Shown: positions 16,661-24,393 of the stretch, piece after piece
How the letters are laid out: the number at the start of each line of letters is the position of its first letter
Numbering within the stretch: position 1 is the first letter of the stretch
NCBI GenBank assembly: GCA_023429825.1
Contig: JAEZDC010000069.1
Location: 1 to 42,438, forward strand
Length of the DNA stretch: 42,438 bases
Origin: Bacteroidota bacterium
GTDB lineage: Bacteria; Bacteroidota; Bacteroidia; Chitinophagales; Chitinophagaceae
Direction of reading: 5' to 3'
Program-made: the position numbers and the translations under genes
Notes under the pieces: model-generated
Databases searched by the model: none
Told to the model about the DNA's origin: nothing
The model's input: only the letters and a program-made list of their open reading frames with translations

Positions 16661-17536
16661 TCAGGCAACGTCTTCTCCGGTAGAGGCGATGTACAATTTA
16701 AACCAGTCTTCTCTTGAAAGTGAAATGTTCTGTGCTTCCTTGGCTTGTTGTAACCTCTCGATCTTTGTAGTGCCTAACACAGGAATTATTCCGGAAGGAT
16801 GTTTAAGTAAATACGCTATTAATATTTGGTTTATACCCGTTGAATATTTTTCGCTTAATGATGAAGCAACAGATACAATGCTTCGATAACGCGGATGGCT
16901 ATCATCATTCATAATACCGCCACCCAAAGGCGCCCATGCCATCGGGCTTATTTTGTGCATTAAGCAATGGTCTAACACACCATTGGTAAAGGGGTAGTGA
17001 TGGAGAATGGAAATTTCCAATTGGTTATATTGGATATCGATGTGCTTTCTCAGTAATTCAATATGATGAGTAGAAAAATTACTCACACCGAATTGTAAAA
17101 TTTTTCCCTGGCTTGTTAAGTGATAGATCGCCTCAGCAACTTCTGCAGGATCCATCAGTGGGTCAGGACGATGAACGAGCAATACATCTATATAGTCAGT
17201 ATTAAAATTTCTCAAAGAACATTCAACTGATGCGATAATATGATCGCTGGACGTATTGTATGATTTGATGACATGCCCCGGCCTGTTATTGCTCATTAAC
17301 TGTATCCCACACTTTGTAACGATCTGGATTTTTTCTCTAAGGGCTGAATTATGCTTCAATACTTCTCCAAACTCATTTTCTGTTGTATAATCTCCGTAAA
17401 TATCTGCATGATCAAATGTGGTGATGCCGTTTTCTAAGCACGCCTCTATCATTTGGCGATACTCATTAAGGGTAAAAGCAGCGCCCCATTTGCCCCATCT
17501 CATGCAGCCTGCAATAGGTACAGATAAGCTTATCAT
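16661..17536 (-). CDS. Aldo/keto reductase (YdhF-like)
   Basis: A 291-residue NAD(P)H-dependent oxidoreductase with a TIM-barrel fold. The catalytic tetrad is visible: D42 and Y47 in FDHADIYG, K75 in TKCGI and H122 in LLVHRPDP. LQFGVSNFS and GIIPVLGTTKIERL are standard cofactor-pocket motifs, and the overall pattern is closest to E. coli YdhF. The substrate is unknown. The gene starts only 31 bp after the adhesin-like gene's stop with no terminator between, so it may be read from the pilus operon although its function is probably unrelated. Its TGA directly adjoins the TGA of the convergent GH92 gene, with zero spacer. Confidence 0.93.
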   Translation of the reverse strand: MISLSVPIAGCMRWGKWGAAFTLNEYRQMIEACLENGITTFDHADIYGDYTTENEFGEVLKHNSALREKIQIVTKCGIQLMSNNRPGHVIKSYNTSSDHIIASVECSLRNFNTDYIDVLLVHRPDPLMDPAEVAEAIYHLTSQGKILQFGVSNFSTHHIELLRKHIDIQYNQLEISILHHYPFTNGVLDHCLMHKISPMAWAPLGGGIMNDDSHPRYRSIVSVASSLSEKYSTGINQILIAYLLKHPSGIIPVLGTTKIERLQQAKEAQNISLSREDWFKLYIASTGEDVA

Positions 17537-17566
17537 GATCTAAAAATAAAAAATGTAACTAAACTA

Positions 17567-19084
17567 TTATAAAGCCACTGCAACTAGTGTAATTGTAGTA
17601 GTGTATGGGTGCTGTTTATCTGCATTAAGAATGATAGTATTGCCTGGGTCAGTAAAATATCTGAGGTGGAAATTAATAGCGGGATTGCTGGATTGGGTAC
17701 TTCGTATGAGTGTTTGATCCATTGCTGACAGTGGGAAGGAAAAAGTTGAAATATGATTAGGTTGGCTATTCATGCTTGCCTGTAATTTCAAAACCGAAAC
17801 AGCCAGGGGATTAGTATTAGATGAGGTGAAATCCGGTGCATCTGTCTTTGCAATAATTTCATATGGAACATGAGCCAATACTGAAAGCGCATTGTTTTGC
17901 ATAATGGAAATGCCATTGGTATAGGTTGAGCCGGAATTAAAATTAAAACTAACATTACTTGCTCCACCTGCTAGTTGAAGATTGAATTGATAATTTCCCG
18001 AGTATGTATAATGAAAGCTTACATTGACTGTTGTTGATCGCAGGAGTTGATTATTGGAATCATACAGGGAAAAAACCAAGCTGGTGGTATAAGTTCCATT
18101 ATCGGGTTTTATAAGATGCGTGCCACCCTGGATGATGAGATCATATAAGTGTGTAAAGTTATTTGGAGGTGGTTGAACAAGGGTGTTAGTATTACTGATG
18201 AGAGTTATTTCAGAGGTACTAAGTTGTATTGGAGTTGTAATTAACCCTAACGCTGCAGCCGAAGGCCCTCCTGAAGCTGAATTAAATTTTATGGAAGCGT
18301 AAGCGGGTGACACCGTACTTGCTCCGCAAACAAAATCTCCGGTAGCTCTCACCTTCAAGGAGAATCCGGTACATGTAGTATTCGAAGGAACACCCCATTG
18401 CAAATTAATTCCATTAGAAGCTGTGCCGCCTGCTACCACTTCCGCATAAGTACTAAATGTGGGAGCATTGTCGTAGTAAGATTGGAGTGTAAGCGGTGTA
18501 CATGAAACATTAACATTGTTAACAAAACTGATCGGGATTGTCTTAGTGCTCACCAGTTGGTTGCTGGCATTATAAAACGAGAATATTAAATTATTTGAAA
18601 AAGTTCCCTGGTTAGGTTGAATAAGATGGTTACCCCCCTGTACAGAATAGTTGAATTTGTATTCATAATAATACCAGTTATTTGGGGGCACATTCAAGGC
18701 AGTAGTTGCATTCATAATTAGCTGGTCTGTGGTGCTCAGAGATACTGCTGCGGTATTTATTCCTGCATTAGGTCCGCCTGTGGAAGATGCGAATTGTATT
18801 GACGTATAGATAGGAGCAATACTACTTGTGCCATTAGTATAATTTCCTGCAACTCGTACTTTAACTGACCATCCTGTCATGCAATTAGTTCCGTACGCTA
18901 TGTTAAATGATAAGGTGATGCTATTGGCTGCTGTTGCACCAGCGTGCAATTGAGCATACGTATTGAATGTAATATTGCTGTTATTGTATCCACCTAAACT
19001 TACATTTGCTGAACTACACTGCGTAAAACTTTTATGTGGATAAGCAATTATGATTGCTATCATTATGTATTTAAAGAAGGCCAT
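17567..19084 (-). CDS. Putative tip adhesin: two tandem N-terminal domains plus C-terminal pilin-like domain
   Basis: A 505-residue exported protein, last structural gene of the pilus-like operon, beginning 5 bp after the second chaperone. Residues 1-22 are a signal peptide. Residues 23-194 and 195-362 are two homologous domains; shared blocks include TNCMTGWSVKVRVAGNY / TTCTGFSLKVRATGDF, IYTSIQFASSTGGP / AYASIKFNSASGGP, and IQPNQGTFSNNLIFSFY / IKPDNGTYTTSLVFSLY. Residues 363-505 resemble the pilin encoded upstream: YTNGISIMQNNALSVLAHVP here against YQNGVQQALADHLFVVASKA there, both ending in a YTtTiT-type strand. N-terminal binding domains joined to a C-terminal pilin domain is the known layout of chaperone-usher tip adhesins such as FimH. 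No lipobox or T9SS domain is present. The ligand is unknown. Confidence 0.7.
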   Translation of the reverse strand: MAFFKYIMIAIIIAYPHKSFTQCSSANVSLGGYNNSNITFNTYAQLHAGATAANSITLSFNIAYGTNCMTGWSVKVRVAGNYTNGTSSIAPIYTSIQFASSTGGPNAGINTAAVSLSTTDQLIMNATTALNVPPNNWYYYEYKFNYSVQGGNHLIQPNQGTFSNNLIFSFYNASNQLVSTKTIPISFVNNVNVSCTPLTLQSYYDNAPTFSTYAEVVAGGTASNGINLQWGVPSNTTCTGFSLKVRATGDFVCGASTVSPAYASIKFNSASGGPSAAALGLITTPIQLSTSEITLISNTNTLVQPPPNNFTHLYDLIIQGGTHLIKPDNGTYTTSLVFSLYDSNNQLLRSTTVNVSFHYTYSGNYQFNLQLAGGASNVSFNFNSGSTYTNGISIMQNNALSVLAHVPYEIIAKTDAPDFTSSNTNPLAVSVLKLQASMNSQPNHISTFSFPLSAMDQTLIRSTQSSNPAINFHLRYFTDPGNTIILNADKQHPYTTTITLVAVAL

Positions 19085-19089
19085 ATAAC

Positions 19090-19908
19090 TTATTCAGAAA
19101 AAAAATCAAGTTCAGCAATAATGCCTTTGTCTTTTTTTGAAGATCTAATAAGAACGGTCGCAGTGTACCTTCCGCGATTAAGATTTGGCAATGGAATATT
19201 CACCGTTCTAAAATCTCCTGGTAAACTATAAAGTGGAATATCATCGAGCTTAATTTTTTTTCCATTCGCTTCACTGAATAACTCGGTCTCTATTTCACCT
19301 TCGATCCACTTTTCTCCAGTGTTTAGTAATTGCAACTCCAGGTGACTTGTTGAAGAAGAAATGTTAGGTGGTCTTTCTTTTTGAATATCTTTCAAGTCGA
19401 TAACTTCCAAAGAGCAATTGGCTTTGTCAGAAAAACTGTGATATATTTTTGTCCCTACCTGAACCGCAACTTTAGCTGAACTTGTAAACAAGCGGTTCGT
19501 CTCCGAAGTTACTTGTGTAAAAAAAACAATAGCTGTTCTTACGGGAATTGAGGTTGTAGTAGCTATAGGTTGCAGTGTTACAGATATAATGATTTGTTCT
19601 TTTGGCCGAAGAATAATATATGGGGATGGATCAACCTTTATCCAATTCGCACAGGAATTGTTTAGAGCGCCAGCTTCAAAAAATAGATTTTTCCCTAAAG
19701 AATCGTATCTCCAGTCTTTCACAGATACCAACAACTCTAAGTCTTTATCTCCCTTGTTCATCAAGGTTATCTTTTGGGTGCTGATTTTGCCTATAGGGGT
19801 ATAATAGTATAATCTGCCCGGAGAAAAATTGATACTTACTTGCCCTTGAATCTCAAAGAACAGTATTGCGTTAATAACAAGGCTTAGGCTTATCTTTAGT
19901 AAATGCAT
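19090..19908 (-). CDS. PapD-like periplasmic chaperone (second of pair)
   Basis: A 272-residue exported protein with signal peptide (residues 1-22) and two Ig-like domains. The first beta-strand holds INFSPGRLYYY with R32, matching the position of PapD Arg8. The strand VGTKIYHSF holds K154, matching PapD Lys112 in IKLFYRP. In PapD these two basic residues anchor the subunit C-terminus. SVKDWRYDS and YIILRPKEQIIISVTLQP are chaperone-fold motifs shared with its neighbour. Domain 2 spans about 165-272 and ends in RGRYTATVLIRSSKKDKG. It lies 14 bp from the first chaperone and 5 bp from the adhesin gene. It probably serves one subunit, perhaps the adhesin, but that is inferred from gene order only. 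Confidence 0.8.
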   Translation of the reverse strand: MHLLKISLSLVINAILFFEIQGQVSINFSPGRLYYYTPIGKISTQKITLMNKGDKDLELLVSVKDWRYDSLGKNLFFEAGALNNSCANWIKVDPSPYIILRPKEQIIISVTLQPIATTTSIPVRTAIVFFTQVTSETNRLFTSSAKVAVQVGTKIYHSFSDKANCSLEVIDLKDIQKERPPNISSSTSHLELQLLNTGEKWIEGEIETELFSEANGKKIKLDDIPLYSLPGDFRTVNIPLPNLNRGRYTATVLIRSSKKDKGIIAELDFFSE

Positions 19909-19922
19909 CCGATTTCGTTGGA

Positions 19923-20738
19923 TTATAAAATAAAATCTAACTCTGCTAGTTTCAACTCGTCCCGGTTTCCATAATTGATTATGACTGTAGCAGTATAACT
20001 TCCTTTCTCCAGCGATGTAGGTAAATCTTTTCTCAAAATTCGAACCTCTCCGGGCAACATATCAAACTCAGGGCTTTCAAGCACTACTTTCTTTCCTGTT
20101 TTCGAATTCATCAATTCCCATTTGGTTTTTGCCTCCAGCCATATTCTTCCCGTATTCGTGATCTTTAATTCTAGTGCTGAATTTGTGGAACTATCTTTTA
20201 TCAATGCGAGGTCTTTAAACTCATTGATCTCGATGTTCTTTTCATCAAAACTTTTGAAAGAATGATAAAGTTTAATTCCAAGCCTTATTGCTAATTTTAG
20301 AGAAGCGCCATTTGCTTTTGGTACCTCCGCTGGATTAAGTTGAGTTAGGTATATCATTGAAGTATGTACGGGTATACTTGTATCAGCATCAGCAGCAGGA
20401 GTAATAACAAGGTTAATATCCCTTGTTTCTTTTGGCTGTAATATAAAATATGAACCTTCAAGTACCTGTATCCAATTCCTCATTGAAGTTTTTAAAGTGC
20501 CTGCGGGAAACACTTCATTATTTCCTGTTATATCGTGTCTCCAATCATTTACAGAAAGTCCGATTTCGAGTGGAGTATTATTCGGGTTTGTGATGGTAAT
20601 TTTTTTAACAGATGAATTACCTTTTGAAACTCTAAAATAATTTCTAACAGGAGAAGCTGTCATACCAGCTTGGCTGTATGCCTGGTATGAGTAAAAAAGC
20701 AAACAAAGGTAAGCAATGCAGCAAGTTTTCCTTTTCAT
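19923..20738 (-). CDS. PapD-like periplasmic chaperone (first of pair)
   Basis: A 271-residue exported protein, paralogous to the next gene. It has a signal peptide (residues 1-23, ending YQAYSQ), then MTASPVRNYFRVSKGNSSVK with R32 in the PapD Arg8 position. TITNPNNTPLEIGLSVNDW is the strand pair typical of PapD domain 1, and LAIRLGIKLYHSF carries K156 in the PapD Lys112 position. Domain 2 starts near residue 165 and ends with KGSYTATVIINYGNRDELKL. The two chaperones share DW(R)xD, FxAGxL and YFIL/YIILxPKE, so they come from one duplication. The function expected by analogy is to cap pilin subunits in the periplasm and deliver them to the usher. The gene follows the pilin after a 55-bp gap containing a hairpin. 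Confidence 0.8.
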   Translation of the reverse strand: MKRKTCCIAYLCLLFYSYQAYSQAGMTASPVRNYFRVSKGNSSVKKITITNPNNTPLEIGLSVNDWRHDITGNNEVFPAGTLKTSMRNWIQVLEGSYFILQPKETRDINLVITPAADADTSIPVHTSMIYLTQLNPAEVPKANGASLKLAIRLGIKLYHSFKSFDEKNIEINEFKDLALIKDSSTNSALELKITNTGRIWLEAKTKWELMNSKTGKKVVLESPEFDMLPGEVRILRKDLPTSLEKGSYTATVIINYGNRDELKLAELDFIL

Positions 20739-20756
20739 AAGGGTGATTTAGAGAAG

Positions 20757-20788
20757 AACAGGAAAATGCTCGGCAATTTTCCTGTTCG
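20757..20788 (-). terminator. Intra-operon hairpin between pilin and chaperone genes
   Basis: A perfect 12-bp stem (GAACAGGAAAAT at 20757-20768 with ATTTTCCTGTTC at 20777-20788) and an 8-nt loop, starting 6 bp after the pilin stop. No T-run follows on the minus strand, so it is better read as an mRNA-stabilising or attenuating element than a full terminator. Confidence 0.65.
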
Positions 20789-20793
20789 TTAAG

Positions 20794-21357
20794 TTAGGGT
20801 TCAATAGTATATGTAACAGTAGCGGTATAGTTTCCGTTTGGCTTGCCCAAAAAGTGTGAGGCATTGCTGCCACCACCTGCTGTATAGGTAACATTAAACT
20901 TATACAAAGCTGTTCCACCGGTTGTGGTAAGTATCTGAGTCGCAGTGGTGCTTAATGCAACCGCAGGTGCGTAGGTTGTACCTGCAGGTTTTCCTGAGTT
21001 GCCTGAAGATCCATCTGCAGCTAGAACTGTTACTGCGGCGGCTGGTATAAGGTTACCGTTTCCGTCATTTAAGTCTGCACCGATAGCCACTTTTATTTGA
21101 AATGCTTTACTTGCAACTACAAATAAATGATCGGCTAATGCTTGCTGAACGCCGTTTTGATACGCAGCGGGAGTATTAAATGCAAATGCAGGCACGTTAG
21201 TATTGTTCCCCACTGCGGAAGCAATGTGAATGTCAAGTACATCGGCTAGGGTTACAGTGATGTTGGCTGTTACTGATCCGTTTCCCTGAGCTTTGCTGCT
21301 GAAGTTTGAAGCAACACACGTAAAAAGGATCATTGTCGTGATTAGAGTTTTCTTCAT
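20794..21357 (-). CDS. Putative major pilin subunit
   Basis: A 187-residue exported protein. The signal peptide is residues 1-24 (ending FSSKAQ). The mature protein opens with an alternating hydrophobic stretch, SVTANITVTLADVLDIHI, of the kind that serves as a donor strand in chaperone-usher pilins. It contains YQNGVQQALADHLFVVASKA (66-85) and ends in GNYTATVTYTIEP. The rest is rich in Ala, Thr, Gly and Asn, and the mature part has no Cys. The same pattern recurs in the last domain of the adhesin-like protein at 17567-19084. It differs from the type V (FimA/Mfa1) pilins of Bacteroidia, which are lipoproteins. It lies 43 bp from the barrel gene, with a hairpin downstream. Pilin identity is inferred from features and neighbours. 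Confidence 0.65.
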   Translation of the reverse strand: MKKTLITTMILFTCVASNFSSKAQGNGSVTANITVTLADVLDIHIASAVGNNTNVPAFAFNTPAAYQNGVQQALADHLFVVASKAFQIKVAIGADLNDGNGNLIPAAAVTVLAADGSSGNSGKPAGTTYAPAVALSTTATQILTTTGGTALYKFNVTYTAGGGSNASHFLGKPNGNYTATVTYTIEP

Positions 21358-21400
21358 TGTCGTATTGTTTTTATTTAAGAAATATGAGCTCTGCTAATGC

Positions 21401-24220
21401 TCAATGTTTTTCAACGTTGTTATGTTTAACTAATGAGGGTGAAATAAACTTTTTTGTATTCAGCTTTCTTTCTTTAACCTTCAATTGAAAATGAGTTATA
21501 CTTTCTTTATCTGTAGTAATAAGGATCCGCTGGAAATCGTTAAGACATTCTACCTCCTCAGGAATATTCTTTTTTTCCAATATAATATCATATTCTCCTG
21601 TAGGAAGAAACAAACTGAATTCGCCTTCCGCATTTGTTTTAGAGGAAAAGGACTCACCCTGACCGTTAATAGCCTTAACGATTAAACCAGTTTTATTAAC
21701 ATCAACTTCGTAACTATATTTATTGGAAGAATAAGTAATAGTTCCTTTCAATACACCTGTTCGTTGAAGTGGTATTTCTAACCGCATATTTTTAGTAAAA
21801 GATGGAATGGACTTCTCCGGAGCAAACCAGTTATTTATGGGGGGAACGCTGATCCGATAAAATGCATCCGGCAGATGTTTGTATGTGATACATCCATCAA
21901 ATCCGGTAATGAAAATAATTCCATTGATGTAGACATAGCAGTTTACAGCTACTGCATCAATGCCCGGCTCATATGTTTGGTTATGATTTATATCTCTAAA
22001 GAGGAAAACTTCCATCACATGCCCTTTGTTTTGATTACTGGTTCTGGATTGTGGTAACTTCTGTGTGATTCCTATCTGGATATTATTGTAAGTATATTGG
22101 GCATGACCAAAATTGTTTCGATCTATCGCTGCAAACAATTTTGTTTTTAACGTGTAATCGAACTCTACTCGTCCTGTGATCATACAATTTGAACCCGCTG
22201 AAGAACTCTTCATAAATGATAATCCGGCATGAAGTTTAATTCGTTGGTTGAATAGATCTTTTTGAATTTGGGGATTCAATATTAGGGAGGCATTTTTTTG
22301 TTTTACTCCCGCAGCATGGTTAGCAATAATTTCTCCCACATAAAAGTTGCCAACCTGAAGAGATGAGCTTAGAGAAACAAAATGATACCGCGCATTCATC
22401 ATCATCTTAGCATGAAACTGATAGTCGCTCATTATGCTGGCTTTATAAAAACCACTTTCAGAGTTTGCAAAAAAGTAAATTTGCTTGGCAGGGTTCAGGT
22501 AACTTACAGATGTACTTACATGAAAAGCTGTCAATACAGTTGTGCCAGCTACGAATAGGCCGTAATTGTTCCCTTTCTCAAGATTATAACTGGGACTAAT
22601 TGAAAATTTAAAGTCACCTATAGGGAAGGAAAGTCCATATTCCAATCTTAATCGGCGAGATTTAATAGAGAAAATTGATCCGGGATAGGGTGCCGGATTA
22701 AGTGAAGAATAATTAGCCGAAATCCACACTGCCTTTTGCTTTATCGACCAACCGATCCTTTCAAAAAGATTAACAGATCCTCTTGCAAGACCGGCATAGT
22801 TCGGAGAGCTTATATAATTATCGCTGTTCAGGTATAGCTTACCAATACTTCCATTAAATTTTAACCCTCCTGCTACACCAATAGTGTTGTTTGTAGGATT
22901 ATCAAGATCGGCGATTCGACTACTATTAAGCGACCCTTTAACTGTATATCTCTCCCGGTTACTGATGATGATATCATTAGTAACTAAGGCACTCCTTGTA
23001 TTGTTATAAGGGTTAACATCGTAAAAGATGCCAGAGTTGGTTTTTAAATTGCTTGCTTCATGATTATAAAATGCCCATGTAGTAAAACCTTTTTTTGAAA
23101 AATATTTGATCGGAGGCCCAAATAAATTAACTGCCTTTTCTACGTAACCAGCTTCTGCATTTTCATTTTTTCTATCTGCAAATACAACAACTCCACGACC
23201 GTTTATCAAAAGTTCGTAACTCCGGCTAATATTTCCTGCAGTGAGGCCTGATGATTTTCCTTTATAAGTAATGAAGGTGTTTTGTAAAAAGATGCCTTGA
23301 TGTTTCCAGTACGATGCATCAATGTTATAAAGTATCTGGTTGTGTTTACTTAAATTGAAAGAACCGGATCCAAAAAAATGATACCACTCATTCTGTGGAG
23401 ACAACTTATGAGCTGAAATTGTTACTGCGTTATTACTGATAGATGGCTCGCTATAATACGAACGAACGGATCTTGCTTGCTGTACCTTGATAAGCTGGGA
23501 ACCAAACAGGTCGCCACTTAAATATAAACCTCTGATCTTAACGAAGTAATCGTCTGCACCTTTCAAGATCTTTCGATGTAATTTCTTTTTAAAAAAAATC
23601 GTCGTGTCTGTAAAAGGATCCAGTGTCAAGGCCTGTTTGGTCAGATAGCTGATATTCTGGTCCAGAGAAGGGTAATGCACTACAATCATTATCGCTTCGC
23701 TAGTATTTCCATAGTTGCAGATTTTTACAGGTATGGAAAGTGAGTCGTCAGTTTCATCAAATAATATCTCAGGTTGCTCAGTTAGTAAAACGATTTCTTT
23801 TCGGGCAGCAACATTAATTACACATTCTTCTTCTACTTGCTTTATACCATTACTATCCAGCAGGCTTATTTTAACGATACTTTGCTGGTGTGCTTTAAGC
23901 TTATTCGAAATGTAAATTTTTACCGGTATAAATAAGCTTTCATTTTTAGACAATAAGAATGGAATTGATGATTTTGAGATAAGCTCAATATCTCTTTCCG
24001 TCCGGATAAATAAAGACCCTTTAAATGGAGTACTTGACGGGTTTATTAATTGAATATTGAAATCTGATATGCCAGAGCTTTGCGCAACCAATGAATCAGA
24101 CGAGAGTTTTAAGAAAACACTATCTGATGCTTTATGAGCTTTCGTTACACACGAATAGGTAAGGGCAAGGGTTATATTCAAACAAAACAGTTTAAGTCTT
24201 AAAATTTTAATTTTAAGCAT
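21401..24220 (-). CDS. Putative usher-like outer-membrane barrel protein
   Basis: A 939-residue exported protein, first gene of the operon. After a signal sequence (about 1-30) come two Ig-like domains (about 35-138 and 145-247; FNIQLINPSSTPFKGSLFIR, LSIPVKICNYGNTSEAIMIV). Residues about 255-730 show alternating, aromatic-rich strands typical of an outer-membrane beta-barrel, including GNISRSYELLINGRGV (329-344). Two C-terminal beta-domains follow: about 731-825 (EVFLFRDINHNQTYEPGIDA, an SdrD/prealbumin-like start) and about 830-915 (VLKGTITYSSNKYSYEV, GEFSLFLPTGEYDIIL). N-terminal domains, a ~480-residue barrel and two C-terminal domains echo the FimD usher plan, but no plug or classical usher motif could be recognised. 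It could instead be an unrelated barrel, although pilin and chaperone neighbours favour a usher role. Confidence 0.6.
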   Translation of the reverse strand: MLKIKILRLKLFCLNITLALTYSCVTKAHKASDSVFLKLSSDSLVAQSSGISDFNIQLINPSSTPFKGSLFIRTERDIELISKSSIPFLLSKNESLFIPVKIYISNKLKAHQQSIVKISLLDSNGIKQVEEECVINVAARKEIVLLTEQPEILFDETDDSLSIPVKICNYGNTSEAIMIVVHYPSLDQNISYLTKQALTLDPFTDTTIFFKKKLHRKILKGADDYFVKIRGLYLSGDLFGSQLIKVQQARSVRSYYSEPSISNNAVTISAHKLSPQNEWYHFFGSGSFNLSKHNQILYNIDASYWKHQGIFLQNTFITYKGKSSGLTAGNISRSYELLINGRGVVVFADRKNENAEAGYVEKAVNLFGPPIKYFSKKGFTTWAFYNHEASNLKTNSGIFYDVNPYNNTRSALVTNDIIISNRERYTVKGSLNSSRIADLDNPTNNTIGVAGGLKFNGSIGKLYLNSDNYISSPNYAGLARGSVNLFERIGWSIKQKAVWISANYSSLNPAPYPGSIFSIKSRRLRLEYGLSFPIGDFKFSISPSYNLEKGNNYGLFVAGTTVLTAFHVSTSVSYLNPAKQIYFFANSESGFYKASIMSDYQFHAKMMMNARYHFVSLSSSLQVGNFYVGEIIANHAAGVKQKNASLILNPQIQKDLFNQRIKLHAGLSFMKSSSAGSNCMITGRVEFDYTLKTKLFAAIDRNNFGHAQYTYNNIQIGITQKLPQSRTSNQNKGHVMEVFLFRDINHNQTYEPGIDAVAVNCYVYINGIIFITGFDGCITYKHLPDAFYRISVPPINNWFAPEKSIPSFTKNMRLEIPLQRTGVLKGTITYSSNKYSYEVDVNKTGLIVKAINGQGESFSSKTNAEGEFSLFLPTGEYDIILEKKNIPEEVECLNDFQRILITTDKESITHFQLKVKERKLNTKKFISPSLVKHNNVEKH

Positions 24221-24255
24221 CAGTATTAAGGATATTGGATTGTTGCACTAACGAA

Positions 24256-24296
24256 CGAACCTACCAACGAGAGCTAAGCCTGTAATATTGTTACAG
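24256..24296 (-). promoter_or_regulatory. Candidate promoter/operator of the pilus-like operon
   Basis: On the minus strand, TAGGTTCG (24256-24263) is one mismatch from the TAnnTTTG -7 consensus, 36 bp before the ATG at 24220. Upstream, CTGTAA-tattg-TTACAG (24280-24296) is an inverted repeat with 6-bp perfect arms falling about where the -33 element would be. It is thus placed to let a repressor or activator control the operon. No regulator gene is adjacent. Confidence 0.35.
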
Positions 24297-24345
24297 CAGT
24301 ACTTTAAAATGTAAGAGGTTAAACCTTGATTGTCATAATAGAAAC

Positions 24346-24376
24346 AAAAAAGTACCGTGAATTACGGTACTTTTTA
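24346..24376 (-). terminator. Terminator of the RRM-protein gene
   Basis: A perfect 12-bp stem (AAAAAGTACCGT at 24347-24358 with ACGGTACTTTTT at 24364-24375) and loop GAATT. It lies just downstream of the RRM gene on the minus strand and insulates it from the pilus-like operon. A/T tails on both sides could make it bidirectional. Confidence 0.85.
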
Positions 24377-24393
24377 TTGTAAGGTCTATGATA

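Noticed and set aside
17567..24220. Interpretation as a type V (FimA/Mfa1) Bacteroidia fimbrial locus
   Set aside because: Type V fimbrillins are lipoproteins with a different gene set and no PapD-like chaperones. Here the pilin-like protein has no lipobox and two PapD-like chaperones are present.
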